Part shown: piece after piece, positions 31,801 to 46,800 of the stretch
How the letters are laid out: every line of letters begins with the position of its first letter
How positions within the stretch are numbered: the stretch's first letter is position 1
DNA from: Rhea pennata
Taxonomy: Eukaryota > Chordata > Aves > Rheiformes > Rheidae
Length of the DNA stretch: 64,000 nt
Direction of reading: 5' to 3'
NCBI RefSeq assembly: GCF_028389875.1
Contig: NC_084663.1
Span: forward strand, 216,776,876 to 216,840,875
Notes under the pieces: model-generated
What the model saw: only the letters and a program-made list of their open reading frames with translations
What the model was told of the DNA's origin: nothing
Database searches by the model: none
Program-made: the position numbers and the translations under genes

Positions 31801-34800
31801 GTAAGAGGGTGGGGGAGGACTTGAGTTCACTGTGTGTAGTATGTGCCCTTATCTTACACGCATGTGACTCGCATGAGTGCAGGATGCCAAGAACATGTGG
31901 CGAGGTGCCCAGAGGACCTGGCCTGAATGCAAGAGGATTTGCAAGAGGACTGTGGGCAGTGCACAGCTCCTGGAAGATGTGATACGGTAGGAGGGTGCAA
32001 TGTACGGGAGTGGGAAGAGACTTTAGTTTATGTGGTCTGAATTAAGAAATGAGGAAAGGGAATGGATGCAGCCATTCAAAGCAGTCCACTGCCCCCTTCA
32101 CAATCTCAGATTTGCCAAGATCAGGCTGAACAGAGCACTGGCTCATCTCATGGCCATCTGTCATGCCTTCAGGACTGTTTGCTACCCATGTTCCAATTGA
32201 GACTTAGCTTCTGCTGCTGTTTGGCAAAAGCATTTTACAGATAAGGCTGAAACAGCTTTGGGTGGCACCAAGTATCAAAGGGCACAAACCCACTCTCCTC
32301 CAAACATGCACATCCAGATGTGCATTGCTCTGCAACATTGAGGATGCTGCTCCACAGCTATGACTCCCTCATATCTGTGGTACAAGTTAGTCTGGCCCTA
32401 CTCACCAGGTCTGGGACCAGATCTCCCTGTCCAGGATGGCAGCTGTAGTGATAGTGCCGGTCTGAGGATCGATGTGGTACAAGCCTGTCATTGGCAGGGA
32501 CTGGTTGATGGCATAAGTCACTTGCCCATTTGCCCCTTGATCCAAATCATCTGCCAGGACCTGCAAAGACACATTCATTCCATGTTGTGGAACACCACAA
32601 ACCAGAGCACTGCAGGCTACAGCACTACAGATCCATAGGTCCCAGCCCTCACTCCCAGCACAGCCCCCTGCCTCTTCACCCCATAAGCGGCAGGCTAGGG
32701 CCCAGGTATCCCTGTTTGTGCCCCCAATACTACCTGGATGACTGGAGAGTCATAGCTCTGTGACTCCCAGATGAATGCCACGTAGTTCTGCAGCTGAAAG
32801 CGAGGCAGGTTGTCATTCACGTCTTGCAGGTTAAGGTTTATGGCCATAAAGCCGAAGGAAGCTGTTGTCTCTGCCTGGACCACAAGGCGCAGCCGGGGGT
32901 TGGCCTCAAAATCCAGGCTGCTGGAGTCCTGAACTGAGATGGCACCTGGGAGCAGAGAAACAGTAGGATGTCTTGGAGGGGGGAGGGAGAGGGGGGAAAC
33001 AATGCACCACCAAATCCATCACTCATCTCTTCTGTCCCCCTGTGCTCAGTCCATCCCTCCACTCATCTGTCCATTCCCAAACACATGGAAAAATATTCTG
33101 AGCTCCTCCAAGCCCTCTATAAGCTGATAGCCTTCTGAACAGCCCCAATGAGTTGCCCTGAGTGATAAATCCTGCAGTTCACTACAGAGATGTGCAGAAA
33201 GCAGCTAAGAGCTAGTCTCAAGCTCAGCAGCCTGCTCAGAATCAGGCTCTGCTCAAGCACCACTTACCACCATGAGCCACCCCCTTTCCTAGGCTCAAGG
33301 TGGCTCTTTACCTGGGTTCCCCAGGGGATCTCACACACCTCCTGATTCTGTTACCTCTGTATGCCAGTGCCTCATGCATGACTCATGTCCTAGCACGGCT
33401 AGCCCAAACTAGCCAATGCATTGCTCAGAACAGTCAGATTCCCCTTACCTTCAGGTATGCAATGGGGTATGTCTCCCCACTGGAGACATTATCTGGGGTA
33501 TGGCCAGTTTAAAACAGAACTGCCTCATGTCAGATCACATATTCTCAAGTAAGCTTATCAAGCTCCAAATCAAAGTAACCTAACTGGAGCTGTTAGTCTA
33601 GGCCTGGTCAACTCTCTACAAAGGCCCCATGGGAGCTGTCAGTAGAGCTCCTGCTAGTAGTCTGAGGACAGATAGCTTTTCTTATCCTCCTGAGTCAATG
33701 TGCCTGGCCTCTCATAATAAGATATTGCTTTCCCATCAAAAAAGGTACAATAAAACAATTGGCAGCATTCCCACAGGGATGCATCCAAATGTAATGAAGA
33801 GGAACTGTGCTTATATGGCTAAATTCCTGCCTCAGGGAGTTCTTCAGTCTGCAGTTCATTTCAGCCTCTACATGCAACTGCTAGATGAATTAGTCAGGCA
33901 ACAGAGATGCAAGTACTGGGCATGCAGAACAGCTATGTGGCCTCAGACAAGCTTGGATTCTGCACAAGAGCTCTGCTGCCAGCTTTGCATGATAACGTAA
34001 GTGCAGATAAACACAGTTGAAACCAGGCCATACATCTTGGAATAGAAAATGCAGATTACAGCTTCTCTGGAGAGCAGCTGTGTCCTCACCCCCTGCAACC
34101 TGATGGCTGGCAGCTGGCTGTGCTCCCTTGTGCCTCTGGTATCATTTGGCTGCTGAAGAAAGCCCCAGTTACAGGGCTGGCTTGACCCAGGGCAAGTACA
34201 AGGAAAACAGTCAACAGCAGTCCTTCCTTTGAAGGGCTGTTCCTGCTTGGGACAGGAAGAGCAGCACTTGATGCAAAACTGCATGGGGCTGAGGATGCTC
34301 CCATGACTTTCCTTGCTTTGGCCTTGCCCACAGCAGGCACTTCAGTCTGCAACACAGTGGGTGAGGGCTCCTCTCCCATGCTAAGCTCTCACACAGCTCC
34401 TGTGGGCACTAACTCCGCTCCTACCTTGAGAGGAGAGAAGCTTAGTACGGTCACAGACTAGTGCCCATGCACCAGCCCACTGTCAGAGCAGGGTCAAATG
34501 GACATGGCTCAGTGTGACACTGCCCAGCAGCTGGCACAGTGCAGGAGAGCTGCACTGTACTGCATCATGCAGTGCAGGTCCCCTTGCTGCAGTGCTCCAG
34601 CAAGCCCTGCCAAGTCACAGCACACAGCTCCTCGCTTTGGGAGAAAGCAGAGCAGTGTCTCACAAACAGACAAATGGGACTCAAGGAAGGACACATTTTA
34701 AATGAATAACTCTGTATTCTGGGCACTTCACCAGAGGGAATTGTTTCTTCACTGAGATGAAGTGACACTGCCACAGCAACCGAGGCACAGCCAGGACATG

Positions 34801-37800
34801 GTCAGGGTGTCTTGGGAATTGTTAGCAGGCACAGCCTGAGCAGAGACAGGATGGAGGGATGCAAAGAGACAGGGATCACAGTGAGGACATGGAGGATGCC
34901 ATTCTGTGACCAGGTCAAGCCTTCCTTCAGCACATCATCACAGAGTGCCATGCAGATCAGTGCTGCAGCCACACAGCGTGGCAGAGCATTGCTCTTGCTA
35001 TCCAGGACAACAGGGATGAGCATGACTCTGCTTACAGGGTCTCATCCTCCCATGCTGGGGAGCAAGATCCTGATGCACAGGATGAGAGGAGAGGAGCAGA
35101 TCCCAGTGCAGCAGGAGAGAGGAGAGGGACTCTGCCAGGTCTGTCCTAGCTGTGTTGTCTGCATAGGGATTCAGATCTGACCTGCGATGGTGGTTGCAGT
35201 GTTTGCAACAGCCTCTTTGGAACAGGTTTGCTGAGGTGCCCCCAAGCAGCTGCTGTTGTCCCACACAGTCCAGCTCTGAATCAGGCACAGGGGAGGAGGC
35301 ATAGCTCTGGTGGCCCTGTGGGCTTGGGTGCTGGTGGGTGCTGAGTGATGGAGGACACACGGCCAGGCCATGTACACTGCTTAAACTGAGGTGGCATTAG
35401 GCGTTGTGGAGTAGGCAGGTTGAGACAGGTCTGTGGGACAGGCTCTGTGGGGCAGCTCACAGCCACAGCTGGATGTCTGCAGCTGTGAGTGAGGCTCTCC
35501 AGGGCCCAGCAGGCCTGTGCCCTGACAGGGAGATGGGATCCCCTTCCTGGGGTGCAATGTCGTTGGCTGGCCTCTCCCCCAAGCTCCCAATGGCCATGTT
35601 GAGGCTTGCTTGTGGCAGTAGCACAGGGCTGCAAGTGGCTTGCAGTGACACCATGGTGCTAAGGATGCCTTTGTGGCAGCCGAAGAGATGCCATGGTCAT
35701 TATGGCTTCTTGTGGACACTTGCGCATGGCTGAGTGTTTACTACTGTGCCCATGGGCCACTTGCAGTGGCCAGTGGTTAATCAGAGTGCCAGGGGGTTGT
35801 ATGTTGTGCCACAGATTGCTTGCAGGGCCTGAACAGTGGCCATGGGTTGCAGAGAGCACAAGTGCCCTGGCTTTAAAGAGCTCTAACAGCCTGGGACACT
35901 GTCTGTGGGTCTTTCTCCCAAAGCGAGGAGCTGTGTGCTTGCTGGAGCACTGCAGCAAGGGGACCTGCACAGCATGATGCAGTACAGTGCAGCTCTCCTG
36001 CACTGTGCCAGCTGCCGGGCAGTGTCACACTGAGCCATGTCTGTCAGGCCACAAGAGAACAGGGTTTTCACAGGAAAGCTCCAGCTTGATTTCTCAGATC
36101 TGAGGACTGACTTTTTCATATTCCAGGCCCTTCCAAACTGCAGGGCAAGCACTAGCCTCACAGCAAGGCACTCCTTACCCCACTGTCAGCCTTGGCTTCC
36201 CTGAAGTCAAGGGTTGCACAGCTCTTCAAAGGCTTCCTTTTGAAGCTTATGGCGCACAACCCCAGCTTGTTCATTATCATTGGGCAGCACCCTATAACCT
36301 ACCTCAGTGGTCTTCCAAGGTTATCAGACACCCACAAGCACCAACATCCAGTCATTGCTCAGGGAGCAGTGTGGCATAAAGGGAGGGCTTCCTTTGAAAT
36401 GCCCACTGGACAGTGATTTCTCATTTATTGTCTCCTTTGGGATTATACAGAGACAGCTACCATGGTTGCTACATGCACACCAGAGAATAAAAAAGGGCAG
36501 TCTAGGTGCCTGAGTCTTGAGGCTCCATCACTGGATGTGCTGTACAGCTGAACTTGCCATCTAAAGCAGGGGCTGCAGCCAGATTGCCTCTTGGCAATGG
36601 TACCTGGCCTCTGCTAACTCCTGAAATGGGCTCAGGAAATTCTGATGAGCGGTCTAGTGAACAGGGAACAAAACTGTGCTGAGAGCTATGCTAAAACCTC
36701 AGGACTCTGGACAATGACAGGACAATGTCTAGGTCCAAGTCCTAGAACTACTTAATTTTTTTGGTATAGAGGTATACACTGTGTCCTAGGGCCTCTGGGG
36801 AGCTCTGCACTTTGTGATAGCTGAGCAGGCATCGACAGAGCACAAGTGACCTCCCCTCATTGCTTTCCCCAAGTGGTCCCAGTGCTGTACCTGAACTGGG
36901 CTGGATAAGGAAAGCATTCTTCTCGTTGCCACTGATGATGCTGTATGTGATACGCCCAGACGAGCCCCCTGTGTGCGTAGCTTGGATGCTCACCACCGCT
37001 GTGCCTGGAAGGAAGGGAGCAGCGTGAAGGGGCAGCAGAGCTTCAAGGCAGGCAGCAGAAAGGTGAGGTGGTGGGTAGGCAGCATGTGCCGTACCATCAG
37101 GATATGGCTCTGCCCAGGGACACTGTGCCAGGGGAAGGGAGACCTAGTGGAAAATTTTGGGCTGGGAGCCAGGACTCCTGAGGTCTAGCCACAGCTCTGA
37201 GCATCTGCCCTATGAGGAAAGGCTGCGAGAGCTGGGCCTCTTCAGCCTGGGAAAGAGAAGACTGAGGGGGGATCTTATCAATGCCTGTAAGTGCCTGAAG
37301 GGAGGGTGTCAAGGGGATGAGGACAAACTCTTTTCAGTTGTCGCATGTGACAGGACAAGAGGAAATGGGCAAAAACTGAAACACAGGAAGTTCCGCCTGA
37401 ATGTGAGGGGGAATTTCTTCCCTGTAAGAGTGGCAGAGCACTGGATCAGGTTGCCCAGAGACGTTGTGGTGTCTCCTTCTCTGGAGATATTCAAAGCCCG
37501 CCTGGATGCAACCCAGTCTAAAATGCTCTAGGTGACCCTGAGTGAGCGGGGGGGTGGGGGGGGGCAGGGTCAGACTAGATGATCTCCAGAGGTCGAGGTC
37601 CCTTCCAACCTTACTGATTCTATGATTCTATGCTCTGTGAACCCTGGAGGCCTTCCAGGAACCACCAGGCACTTGCAGTCATCTACAGTCACCTGAACAC
37701 CCCAAGGCAAATACCCAGGGATTACCATCCTCAACATCCTGGTCACCAACACTCTCTGCTGTCCCCTGGATATCTCCAAGGCATAAGGGGGCTCCCCAAG

Positions 37801-40800
37801 ACCCTGCAGTGCTCCCCCCAGATATGCTGCCCAGTACCAACTCTCCCCCACCATCCTGTCCTGTTTCTTCCCAGCACCTGCTGATCACTCTGCCCAGCTG
37901 ATACCTGGGGCAGCATTCTCTGGCAGAGCCACTTCACTGGTGCTCCGGGGAAAGCGCAGCCCTCGGTAGGGTTCTTCCTGCAAGTGGATCACCACCACTC
38001 CAGTGGAGGAGAGTGCCGGCTGCCCCAGGTCCGTGGCAAGGATGAAGAGTGTCCGCTGGCGTTGGCTGAGTGAGCCCAGGGGCTGCAGCAGTTGGATATC
38101 CCCCGTGTAGGAGTTGATGGCAAAGGCAGGGTTGGGGGTGGCAAGGCGGTACAGGATGGAGGCATTGGCACCTGCATCCCTGTCCTCTGCCCTCATAGTG
38201 GCCACTACCTGCTTGAGTGGTGTGTGACGGGACAGGTTGACAGTGAGTGGGCTGTGCAGGAAGGCAGGGGCATGGTCATTGACATCCCGTACTGTGACTG
38301 TGACATGCACAGCTGCGCTCTTGGGCTCCCATGGTGCTGAGTCCACAGCCTTGGCCAGGAAGGTGTAACTGGGGTGGCGTTCCCGGTCCAAGGCATGGGC
38401 ACTTGTGATGCGCCCACTCTGTGGCTCCACTTGGAACATGCCCAGCGACTCATTACCCAGGTAGTAGGAGACTTGCCCGTTGGTGCCCTCATCAGGATCC
38501 TGAGCCACTAGCTGCAGCACGAGGGTGCCAATGGGCAGGTCCTCTGGCACCTCCACTGTGTAAGTGGCCTGAGCAAAAGCAGGTGCATTGTCATTTAGGT
38601 CCAGCACCCGCACACTCACTGACATGGTAGCACTGCGTGGTGGGGTGCCATGGTCTTGCACCACCACCATGAGGCTGTATGAAGCAACTTGCTCCCGGTC
38701 GAGGGCACGTGCAGTGGAGAGAATGCCAGAGACAGGGTCTAGGCTGAAATCCTGCCCAGGGTCTCCATCTGGAAAGAAGAGAGGGGATAGCAAGAAAGCA
38801 TGACTATGACTTGAGGTGGGCAGAGGGAGAGGTCTTCCCTATGCTGTCTGAGGAGGACAGCACAAAACACATCCCAGCATGACCTGGCAAGGGAGGTGAT
38901 GTGAGCTGCTTCCTGTAACAGCTCAGAGGGATTAAACCTCCTTGGTCCACTGATGTGTGAAAGAACTGGTTCCACTAGCTCACAGATCAGGGCTGCTTCC
39001 AAAGGAGCCCACTCCTTTGCTGATACCTTGCTTTGCAATCTGTAAATTCAGCAGGCCACAGCAGGCAAGAGGGGAGTATGGAGCTAGTCTGAGGTAGAAG
39101 AACCAGCCTGAGGCTGAAGCAGCAAGTGCAGCCTGTCTGCATCTTGGAGTGCTCTTCACTGGGGCAAAGAAACTACAGGGCTGAGAGGAGAGAGCATCCA
39201 CTTGTGGTGTGGAACAGGAGAGAGCTGAGGCAGAACAGGAATTGTCACAGCTGATGCTTCCCAGAACCTCTGGTGTCCCAGGGAGACTAGCCCTCACTAA
39301 TGACCAAGGATGAAGTTGCAGAGCTCCCTGTGTGCTTGTACTACTCACCTGCCACATGGTACTTCAAGCGCCCATTCTCGCCTCCATCAGGATCAGTAGC
39401 CCGTAGGGTGTAGAGTGCCACACAGCTCTGGTTCTCAGGAACCTCAAGGGAGCAGGACTCACTCTCCAGGTGTGGTGCATGGTCATTCTCATCCCCTACT
39501 GTGATTCGCACAGTTGCCTTAGAGAGGTTGGGAGGCAGGCCACCATCCTGGGCATAGACTGCAGGAACACATCAAGAGAGCTGTAGAGACTCACTAGCTG
39601 AGAGCTACTACTAAGGCTGCCACATGCACATGCCCAGACAACAGCAGGGGCAACCAGGCATGGCATCACCAGCACTCCCATCTGCTGCACCCACCCAACA
39701 ACCAAGCAGTGGAAAGTACCCATCTGCCTCTTCTATGCTCCTTACCCATTCCCTCCCGCCATGTACCCCTCCCATGCTCCAGCACACCCATACCCATCAC
39801 CACATGCTGCTCCTGCTCCTCGCGGTCCAGTGCTTGTGTGGTAACAATAAGCCCCGTCTGTGGGTGGATAGAGAATGGCCCTCCAGAGAGACCCCCATAG
39901 GACACCTGCCCATTGGCACCTGTGAGGATAAGCACATTTGAGGACAGCCCAGCAGCACCCCCAAGAGCCTCTCAGTGGGCTCAGAGCCCTGCATCTCTCT
40001 CCTCCCAGGCTTCCCACCCTGGGGCCATACACATTGTGGGAGAGGACAATCTCACTCTCTAGAAAAATTGGGGGCAGAGATGTGCAGTGCAGGGGAAAGG
40101 CCCCAACCTAGTACAGTTTCTGGAAGGGAAGACAGGACAAGAAACCTCCTTAAAACACCATGAGGAACAAAGGCCATTGCTTTGAGGAGCAGAGGGAATC
40201 ACAATCCCTGTCCTGATTCTCAATATCCCCCAGGGATTAGCCCCTCTCTCATCTCCTCCAGGCCTGGTGATGATCTCCCCTTTCCATAGTTCTCCAAGCT
40301 TTCAAAACTGGGGAAAGGGGGAGCAGAGTGCAGCTTATCCAGAGTGCTGCATCCCCCCAAAGCCCCTGACCAAGCAGACCAGCTCACCCTCGCCCTGCAT
40401 CCTCACCCAGGTCCTGGTCCATAGCCAACACCTGCAGCACAGGGCTGCCAGCTGGCAAGTTCTCCATGATGTGTGCCTCGTACTCAGGCCGCTCAAAAAT
40501 GGGAGCCTCATCGTTGACATCCAGCACCAGCACAGAAAGCAGCTGTGTGGCCGAGCGGCACGGGAAACCATGGTCTGTGGCCACCACGGTCAGGTTGTGC
40601 TGCCCCACCTCCTCCCGGTTCAGAGCCCGCACGATGGAGAGTGCGCCTGCAGACATAGGGAGAGGGGTGAGCTGGGATCCGCACCCCATAGGGGCTGACT
40701 GGTCCCAGGACAGAAGAGTTGCAAGGCTACAGGCACTGGGGTAAGCCAGAAACAGCCTTGTTTTGAGAGAAATGGCAGAATCAGGCCAGCCAGCTGCTAT

Positions 40801-43800
40801 GCTCATGGCTCCCTGCACCCCACCAGTCTGTTATCTCTGGGCAACCCTGTGTTCCCCAGGCCATGGTCTCCTCCTGTGTACTGTGCCACACCCCCATGTG
40901 TCCCTGCACCCTTTTGGGCCCTCACATTCCCAGTGTCCCTGTTGCCCACCCTGCACCCCCCCTGGACCCCTCACCAGTGCTGGGATTGAGGTGGAAGCGG
41001 CCGTCACTGTTGCCAGCTCGCAACGAGTAGCTCACACGCCCATTCTCTCCCAAATCGTCATCCTGGGCCACCACATGCAGTGCCACAAACCCAGTTGGCT
41101 GGTCCTCCATGACACTGACGGCAGCAGGTGAGAGGAACACGGGCGTGTTATCGTTCTCATCAGTCACAAACACGCGGGCTGTCACAGCCGCCGAGCGGCG
41201 CTGACTGACATTGCGGGCCTGGTCTGTGGCCTCCACCACCAAGAGGAAAGAGGCAGCAGCCTCACGGTCCAGGTCCTGGCGAAGGGTCAGCAGCCCTGAG
41301 CGGCTATCGAGCTGGAAGGGGGCCCCAGGTGGCTCCTGGCGCAGTAGGGCATAGCGCACCTGGCTGTTGGGACCCACGCCATCCCCATCCAGCGCCTGGA
41401 ATGTGAAGATGGATGAGCCTGCTTGGGTGTTCTCAGGCACCACGATGGTGATGGGGTCTTCAGGGAAAGTGGGCGCCTGGTCGTTGCAGTCCTGCACATG
41501 GATCTGTACTAGCACCAGCCGGCTGGATGGATAGCCATGCTGCATGTCCTCAGCGCTCACCTGCAGCGTGTGCCGTGCCCCAGCTTCATAGTCCAGCTCC
41601 CGGGCTGCGTAGATCTCCCCCGTCACACTGTCAACCACAAATGTGCCATCCCCACCACCTCCTACCACTGTGTACGTGAACTGTCCCCGCACAGGGGCAT
41701 CTGGAGGGGCCACCGAGCCGATCACAGAGCCTGGCTTGACCCCCTCAAGGGGGTACAGGGTCAGCACAGTAGCATCAGGGCGTGGTAGCACCCGGGAAGA
41801 TGGCAGCACCTGTGAGGAGAGACAGCAGTGAGGGGGTGCTGCACAGCAAGAGGACACATTGGAGACCACTGGAGAAGGGGACAAGGGGCCTGCAAAGAAC
41901 AGGTGGAGGGAGGCAAGGTCACAAGCCTTGCAGCCTAACAGATGAATAAGAACCTGAAAAACATGCTGAGAATAAGTGCAGGTTTGACAGGGTGAAACAG
42001 AATCTTCACCTGGGAGGCTATGGTGGGTAAGGACAGAGAGAGCACTCCTGTCTGAGTTAGACCCTAGATAACAGCAGAAAAAAATCTGCAAAACATAAGC
42101 AAGAGAGAGCAAGAAGGGAGGAAAAGGTCATACAGATGGGAGATACAGAGGAGAAAGACAATTCACAGAATCACAAAATGATTGAAATTGGAAGGGATCT
42201 CTGGAGAACATGTAGTTCAACTCCACTGCTCATTCAGTATGACCCAAAGATAAATAAATACTATCACCATTTTTATTAAAGATATTGAAGTAAAATTGGG
42301 GGTGAGGGGCAGCTGCTCATGGGAGTGAGAATGCACAAAAAGCAAAAGTGTAATTTGAAGGGCAAATGTGTTGAAGGACTCAGTGAACCAGACCAGAGAA
42401 ATGGGGGAAAAAAACACAGCAAAACTGTCAACTCAGACAGGTATCGGACCGCCAAGCAAGTAGCTACCTTATAGGGATATGAATGAGCACTTCAGGGACA
42501 ACCAACCTGTCAGCCTAGCCCCAGTACTTTGAAGGCTGTAGAACAACGTTGAAGACAAGAACAGTTATAGACATGACACATCAAGGAAATAGAATAGAAT
42601 ATACTGTGGGATGGGTAAAAGCAGATATGCCAGGCTAACACAGTACTTCTCATGCACAAAGGAAATGCAACAGATCTAACTTGTCCAGGTTTTAGTTGAA
42701 CTCTGATGCAGTAGCAAATGGAAGATCACTCATTAAACCAATGAGAGGAGTAGTATGAGAATTACTGTATCGTAAGAAAAAGACTAAAAGACAGACTGGC
42801 TCAAGGAAGGTCACAAGCAGACTCTGAGATAAGAGGAGATGGCTCTTGGTGTAGACATTTGCTATTGGCAGGTGCAAGAGCAAAAGAAAGCTGCATACAG
42901 TATGAGTTTGCTAACAGTGTCAGAGGGCTCTGCCAGCACAGAAAAGCAGCAGAGTATCAAATGAGGAAAATTAAGTGGCCTTGGAAACAGTAAGAACAGG
43001 AACAGAGGAATGATAAAGAGCAAACTGAGAAGGTGCATTGATGAGGGAGAAACTGGAGTCTCTGCTGTAACATGAAGCTCATTACTAAGAAACAACAGAA
43101 TAAGGGCTTGGCTGGCTGAGCCAATACAGCAGACAGTGAGCATGAGAATCATGCAAATATGAAGATAACCCCACATGTCAAGAGTGTTATTTCCAGTAGA
43201 AGTTGAGAAGAATTAATGTCTCTGTACAAAGTATGTCTAAGGTCTTTTCTGAAACCACCTATCTAGGACAGTGCTGGCCATCCCAGTCCAGGAAAGACAG
43301 AACTGCTTAATGTTAGTGCTGATGTTGACCAGTTTACAAAGGAGAAATTGCATGGTGACAGCCAGACCTGTCCCTTCCCCAGGTTCTCCACCCAGGTGAG
43401 GGGTCTGAGCAAAGGCTGAGGGTACCCTGAGATGAGGGTGCTGGGGGTGAAAAGGCAGAGAGGAAGGCTGCCAAGTAGCTGAGTGGTGCCCTCCAAGGGG
43501 TGATGCGCAAAGGGCAGATGCGCAGGGATAAGGGGAGCTGAGGTACTGGATACCTGAATGCGGACAATGGCCGATGTACTGCGAGGCACTGTGCCCCGGT
43601 CGCTGGCTGTCACAGTGAAGATATACTCGGCACGATCAGGTCGGCGTAACACTGTGGCAGTACGCAGCTCTCCAGTGGCCACGTGCAATGTGAAACGCTC
43701 AGCCCAGGCACCTGCAGAAAGAAGGTGAAATGCTGCAGGGAGACACAGGAAGGACAAAGGGCAGGGGGCAGGTCACAACAGAGGAGAGAGTGTGGCACAG

Positions 43801-46800
43801 CATAGTTTGTGCAGCAAGCATCCATCTGCCCATGAGGGTCACAGCTGCAGGGCAGAGAGCAGTGTCAGGTAGCCATTTCTGCAGCTCGTACCTGTCAGCG
43901 AGTAGATGATGGTGCCATTCTCACCCTCATCTGGGTCCTTGGCCTGCAGAGAGGCAACTAGAAGTCCTGATGGCTTCTCTTCTAGCACCTGCAGCACAAC
44001 ATGAAGAGCAGCTGAGTGGCACTGAGCACTCCCAAACTTCCTTCCACAGACCCTCAAGCACAGTGCAGGATCTGTGTGGTCCTACAGCAGCCCTGCACCT
44101 CACCCAAGGCACAGATCCATCCCAGTCAAGACCCACAGGCTGTGCCTGGGGCTAGACAACACAGGGGAGTCAGCAGCAAAGCTGGCAAAATGAGTTCCTG
44201 GCTTGTCAGCCTTCCTCCCATGCTGCCTTGTTTAATAACTGCTCAGCAGCACTGGCACAGGCTGCAGCGGTGAGCTGTGCAGTGACAGGAGGACACTACT
44301 TCACACATGTTGCATTCAAAGCCTCTAACTCCTTTAACTATAACCAGGGAAAATTCAGGGCTTCACAGGAGTCCTAGTTCTCTGTACTCTGTAAGACTCC
44401 TTCAGATGCAAATACAAATGTTTGTGCTGACACACTCAGGGACTAGACACTGGCAACAGAAGGTGATTTCCTCAGTTCTCAGCAATTAACCCACTGGAGG
44501 TCCACAATCTGCAAATGCAGCTGACAGCTCTTTCCGGACCTGGTCACCCTTATTCTGAGGGCTTTTCTCTTCACTCCTTTGCTCCCAGTCAGCACTAGTG
44601 ACTGACTATCTGCAGTCAGAGTACCACTTTATGCTAATGCATCATAGTGCCATCAAGACATTAATTATGCACGTGCTCAGCTAAGCCCACATTCTGAGGA
44701 GAGTTACCATCAGCTTCCTGACAGAGACCGATATGACACTCTTGCATGCAGCACCTTCCCTGGATATTTATGGAAACAGATGTATCCCCACTACTGCCCC
44801 TGATTAGCTGTCAAGTTTTGGGGGTACCCTCAGCAAATAACCCACAGCTGCTAGCGGATCAGTCTCTCTCCCACAGCACAGACTCCTCACACTTATCCAC
44901 CCCTGGATAGGGGTCGCTCACTTGGCACAGCTTCTGTGATCCTTTACCCACCACACACACTGCCAGACCTCAAATTCACATCCTACAGCACAAACCATCC
45001 TCACAGATTCAGTTGTGCTAGATGCTTGCTGTGGGCTACCACTTTGATGCACAGATGAAAAAAGACAAGCAGAATCTAAGCAAGAATCCAGAGAAAGAGG
45101 CTGCAAGCTCCTAAGATCAGAGGGCTGGAGCATCTGCCCTATGAGGAAAGGCTGCGAGAGCTGGGCCTCTTCGGCCTGGGGAAGAGAAGACTGAGGGGGG
45201 GATCTTATCAATGTGTACAAGTACCTGAAGGGAGGGTGTCAAGGGGACGAGGACAAACTCTTTTCAGTTGTCCCGTGTGACAGGACAAGAGGCAATGGGC
45301 AGAAACTGAAGCACAGGAAGTTCCACCTGACCGTGAGGGGGAATTTCTTCCCTGTGAGAGTGACAAAGCACTGGACAAGGTTGCCCAGAGAGGTTATAGG
45401 GTCTCCTTCTCTGGAGATCTTCAAGGCCCGCCTGGATGCAACCCTGTCTGACATGCTCTAGGTGACCCTCCTGAGCAGGGAGGTTGGACTAGGTGATCTC
45501 CAGAGGTCCCTTCCAACCTTACTGATTCTATGAATCTATGAGATCAGGCAAGCATTAATGCCATTGCAGAAGCTGCTGGTATGCGCTCCATGCTGGTGGC
45601 ACTCGGGAGAGGAGACCAGAGGAGCTAGACTTGTTTAGCCAGGCCAAGCAGTGATGTGACTGCACTCTGTAAACTCTGGGGAAGGGAAGGGAAATTCCAA
45701 GGAGAGAGAAGAGCTATTTAAGCAAAAACAGAATATTGGCACAAGAACAAATGAGTATGAAGTGGTCAGAAAGTCGTTTAGACTGGAAATTAAGAGATGG
45801 TTTCTAACTACCAGATCAAGAAATCTGGAACAGCCTTTCACAGCAGTGATAGAAGCAGAGGACCTTCTAAATATAGCTTGGCTGCTTTATGAAAATGAGT
45901 GTTTGCATAGACACCTCCAGCTGGGGCCATGTCTCCTAAGCCCCCTGCAACTCCTCTCCTATAAAAGGCTGGGGCAGGACCTGCCCTCTCCAGCTATCCC
46001 TAATTGCCCCTGACTAGGATACAAGTCCTGCTTTGCATGCATGGCCACACTCCTCTCCAACAAAGAATCAAGCTCCATCTCATGAAACTAGTGACTTAGT
46101 ACAAGTGTTAAATGAGCAGCATCCACATGGGCTTCACATACAAATGCCATTTCAGACACACAAACAGCAGCAGAAGTGGTCTTGCCTCTGCAAAAACCTC
46201 AGCCTTGGTAAGACTGCTAGCAGGCAGGCTTGTCCAGGTCACATGTCTATGTTTCAAGAAGCACACACCAGCTCAGTCTAAAGATCAAAATGCCATCTCA
46301 CTCAGTGGCATAGCTTTGACAGTGGCCAGCAGTGGGTTTATAGAGAAGACACAAAGAAATAGGACATGTATGGAGTAATCCTTCTGTGAAACCTTCCCAG
46401 CTTCCAGCAGTCTGTGGCCAAGTCACTTCCTGAGCCACAGATTTTATTTTTGTTCAGTAGTCTTTGATGGATTTTTTGTCTGTCCATAAATTCATCTAAT
46501 TTTGAATGCAGGCAACTTTTGGCAATGATTTCACAATTTAATTATGTTCTGCACGAAAAAGTACTATCCTTGTTTATTTTAAACCTGCAGGCTGGTCATT
46601 TCCTATGAAGCTGCTTAGCTCTTGTACTGTGAGAACAGCAACTTCTAATTTCCCTTTGACTTTCCCTGTGCCATTTACTGCACACCTCTGTCGTATCCCT
46701 GCAGTCTCTTCCATGCCAAAGAATGTTCAAGTAATTTCCTTCTTCATGGAAACCATCATCTATTGTAGACCCTTCTCTGAATTTTTTCTAGCACTGCTAC

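Larger units (their letters stand above)
32946..36890 (-). other. DCHS1: DCHS1 intron 15
   Basis: A 3.9-kb intron. Its main feature is the long inverted repeat at 34501-34647 and 35911-36041 with a 1.26-kb unique spacer. The rest (32946-34500 and 36042-36890) is unique sequence with no identifiable transposon. Confidence 0.6.

Noticed and set aside
34498-34701. Cys/Gln-rich small ORF that also appears at 35883-36161 on the other strand
   Set aside because: The shared peptide is explained by the inverted repeat itself. The frames diverge outside the arms and lack coding signals.
34501-36041. LTR-type or other virus-like element suggested by the repeated ends
   Set aside because: The ends are inverted, not direct, and no gag, pol or env-like peptide, primer site or polypurine tract is visible between them.
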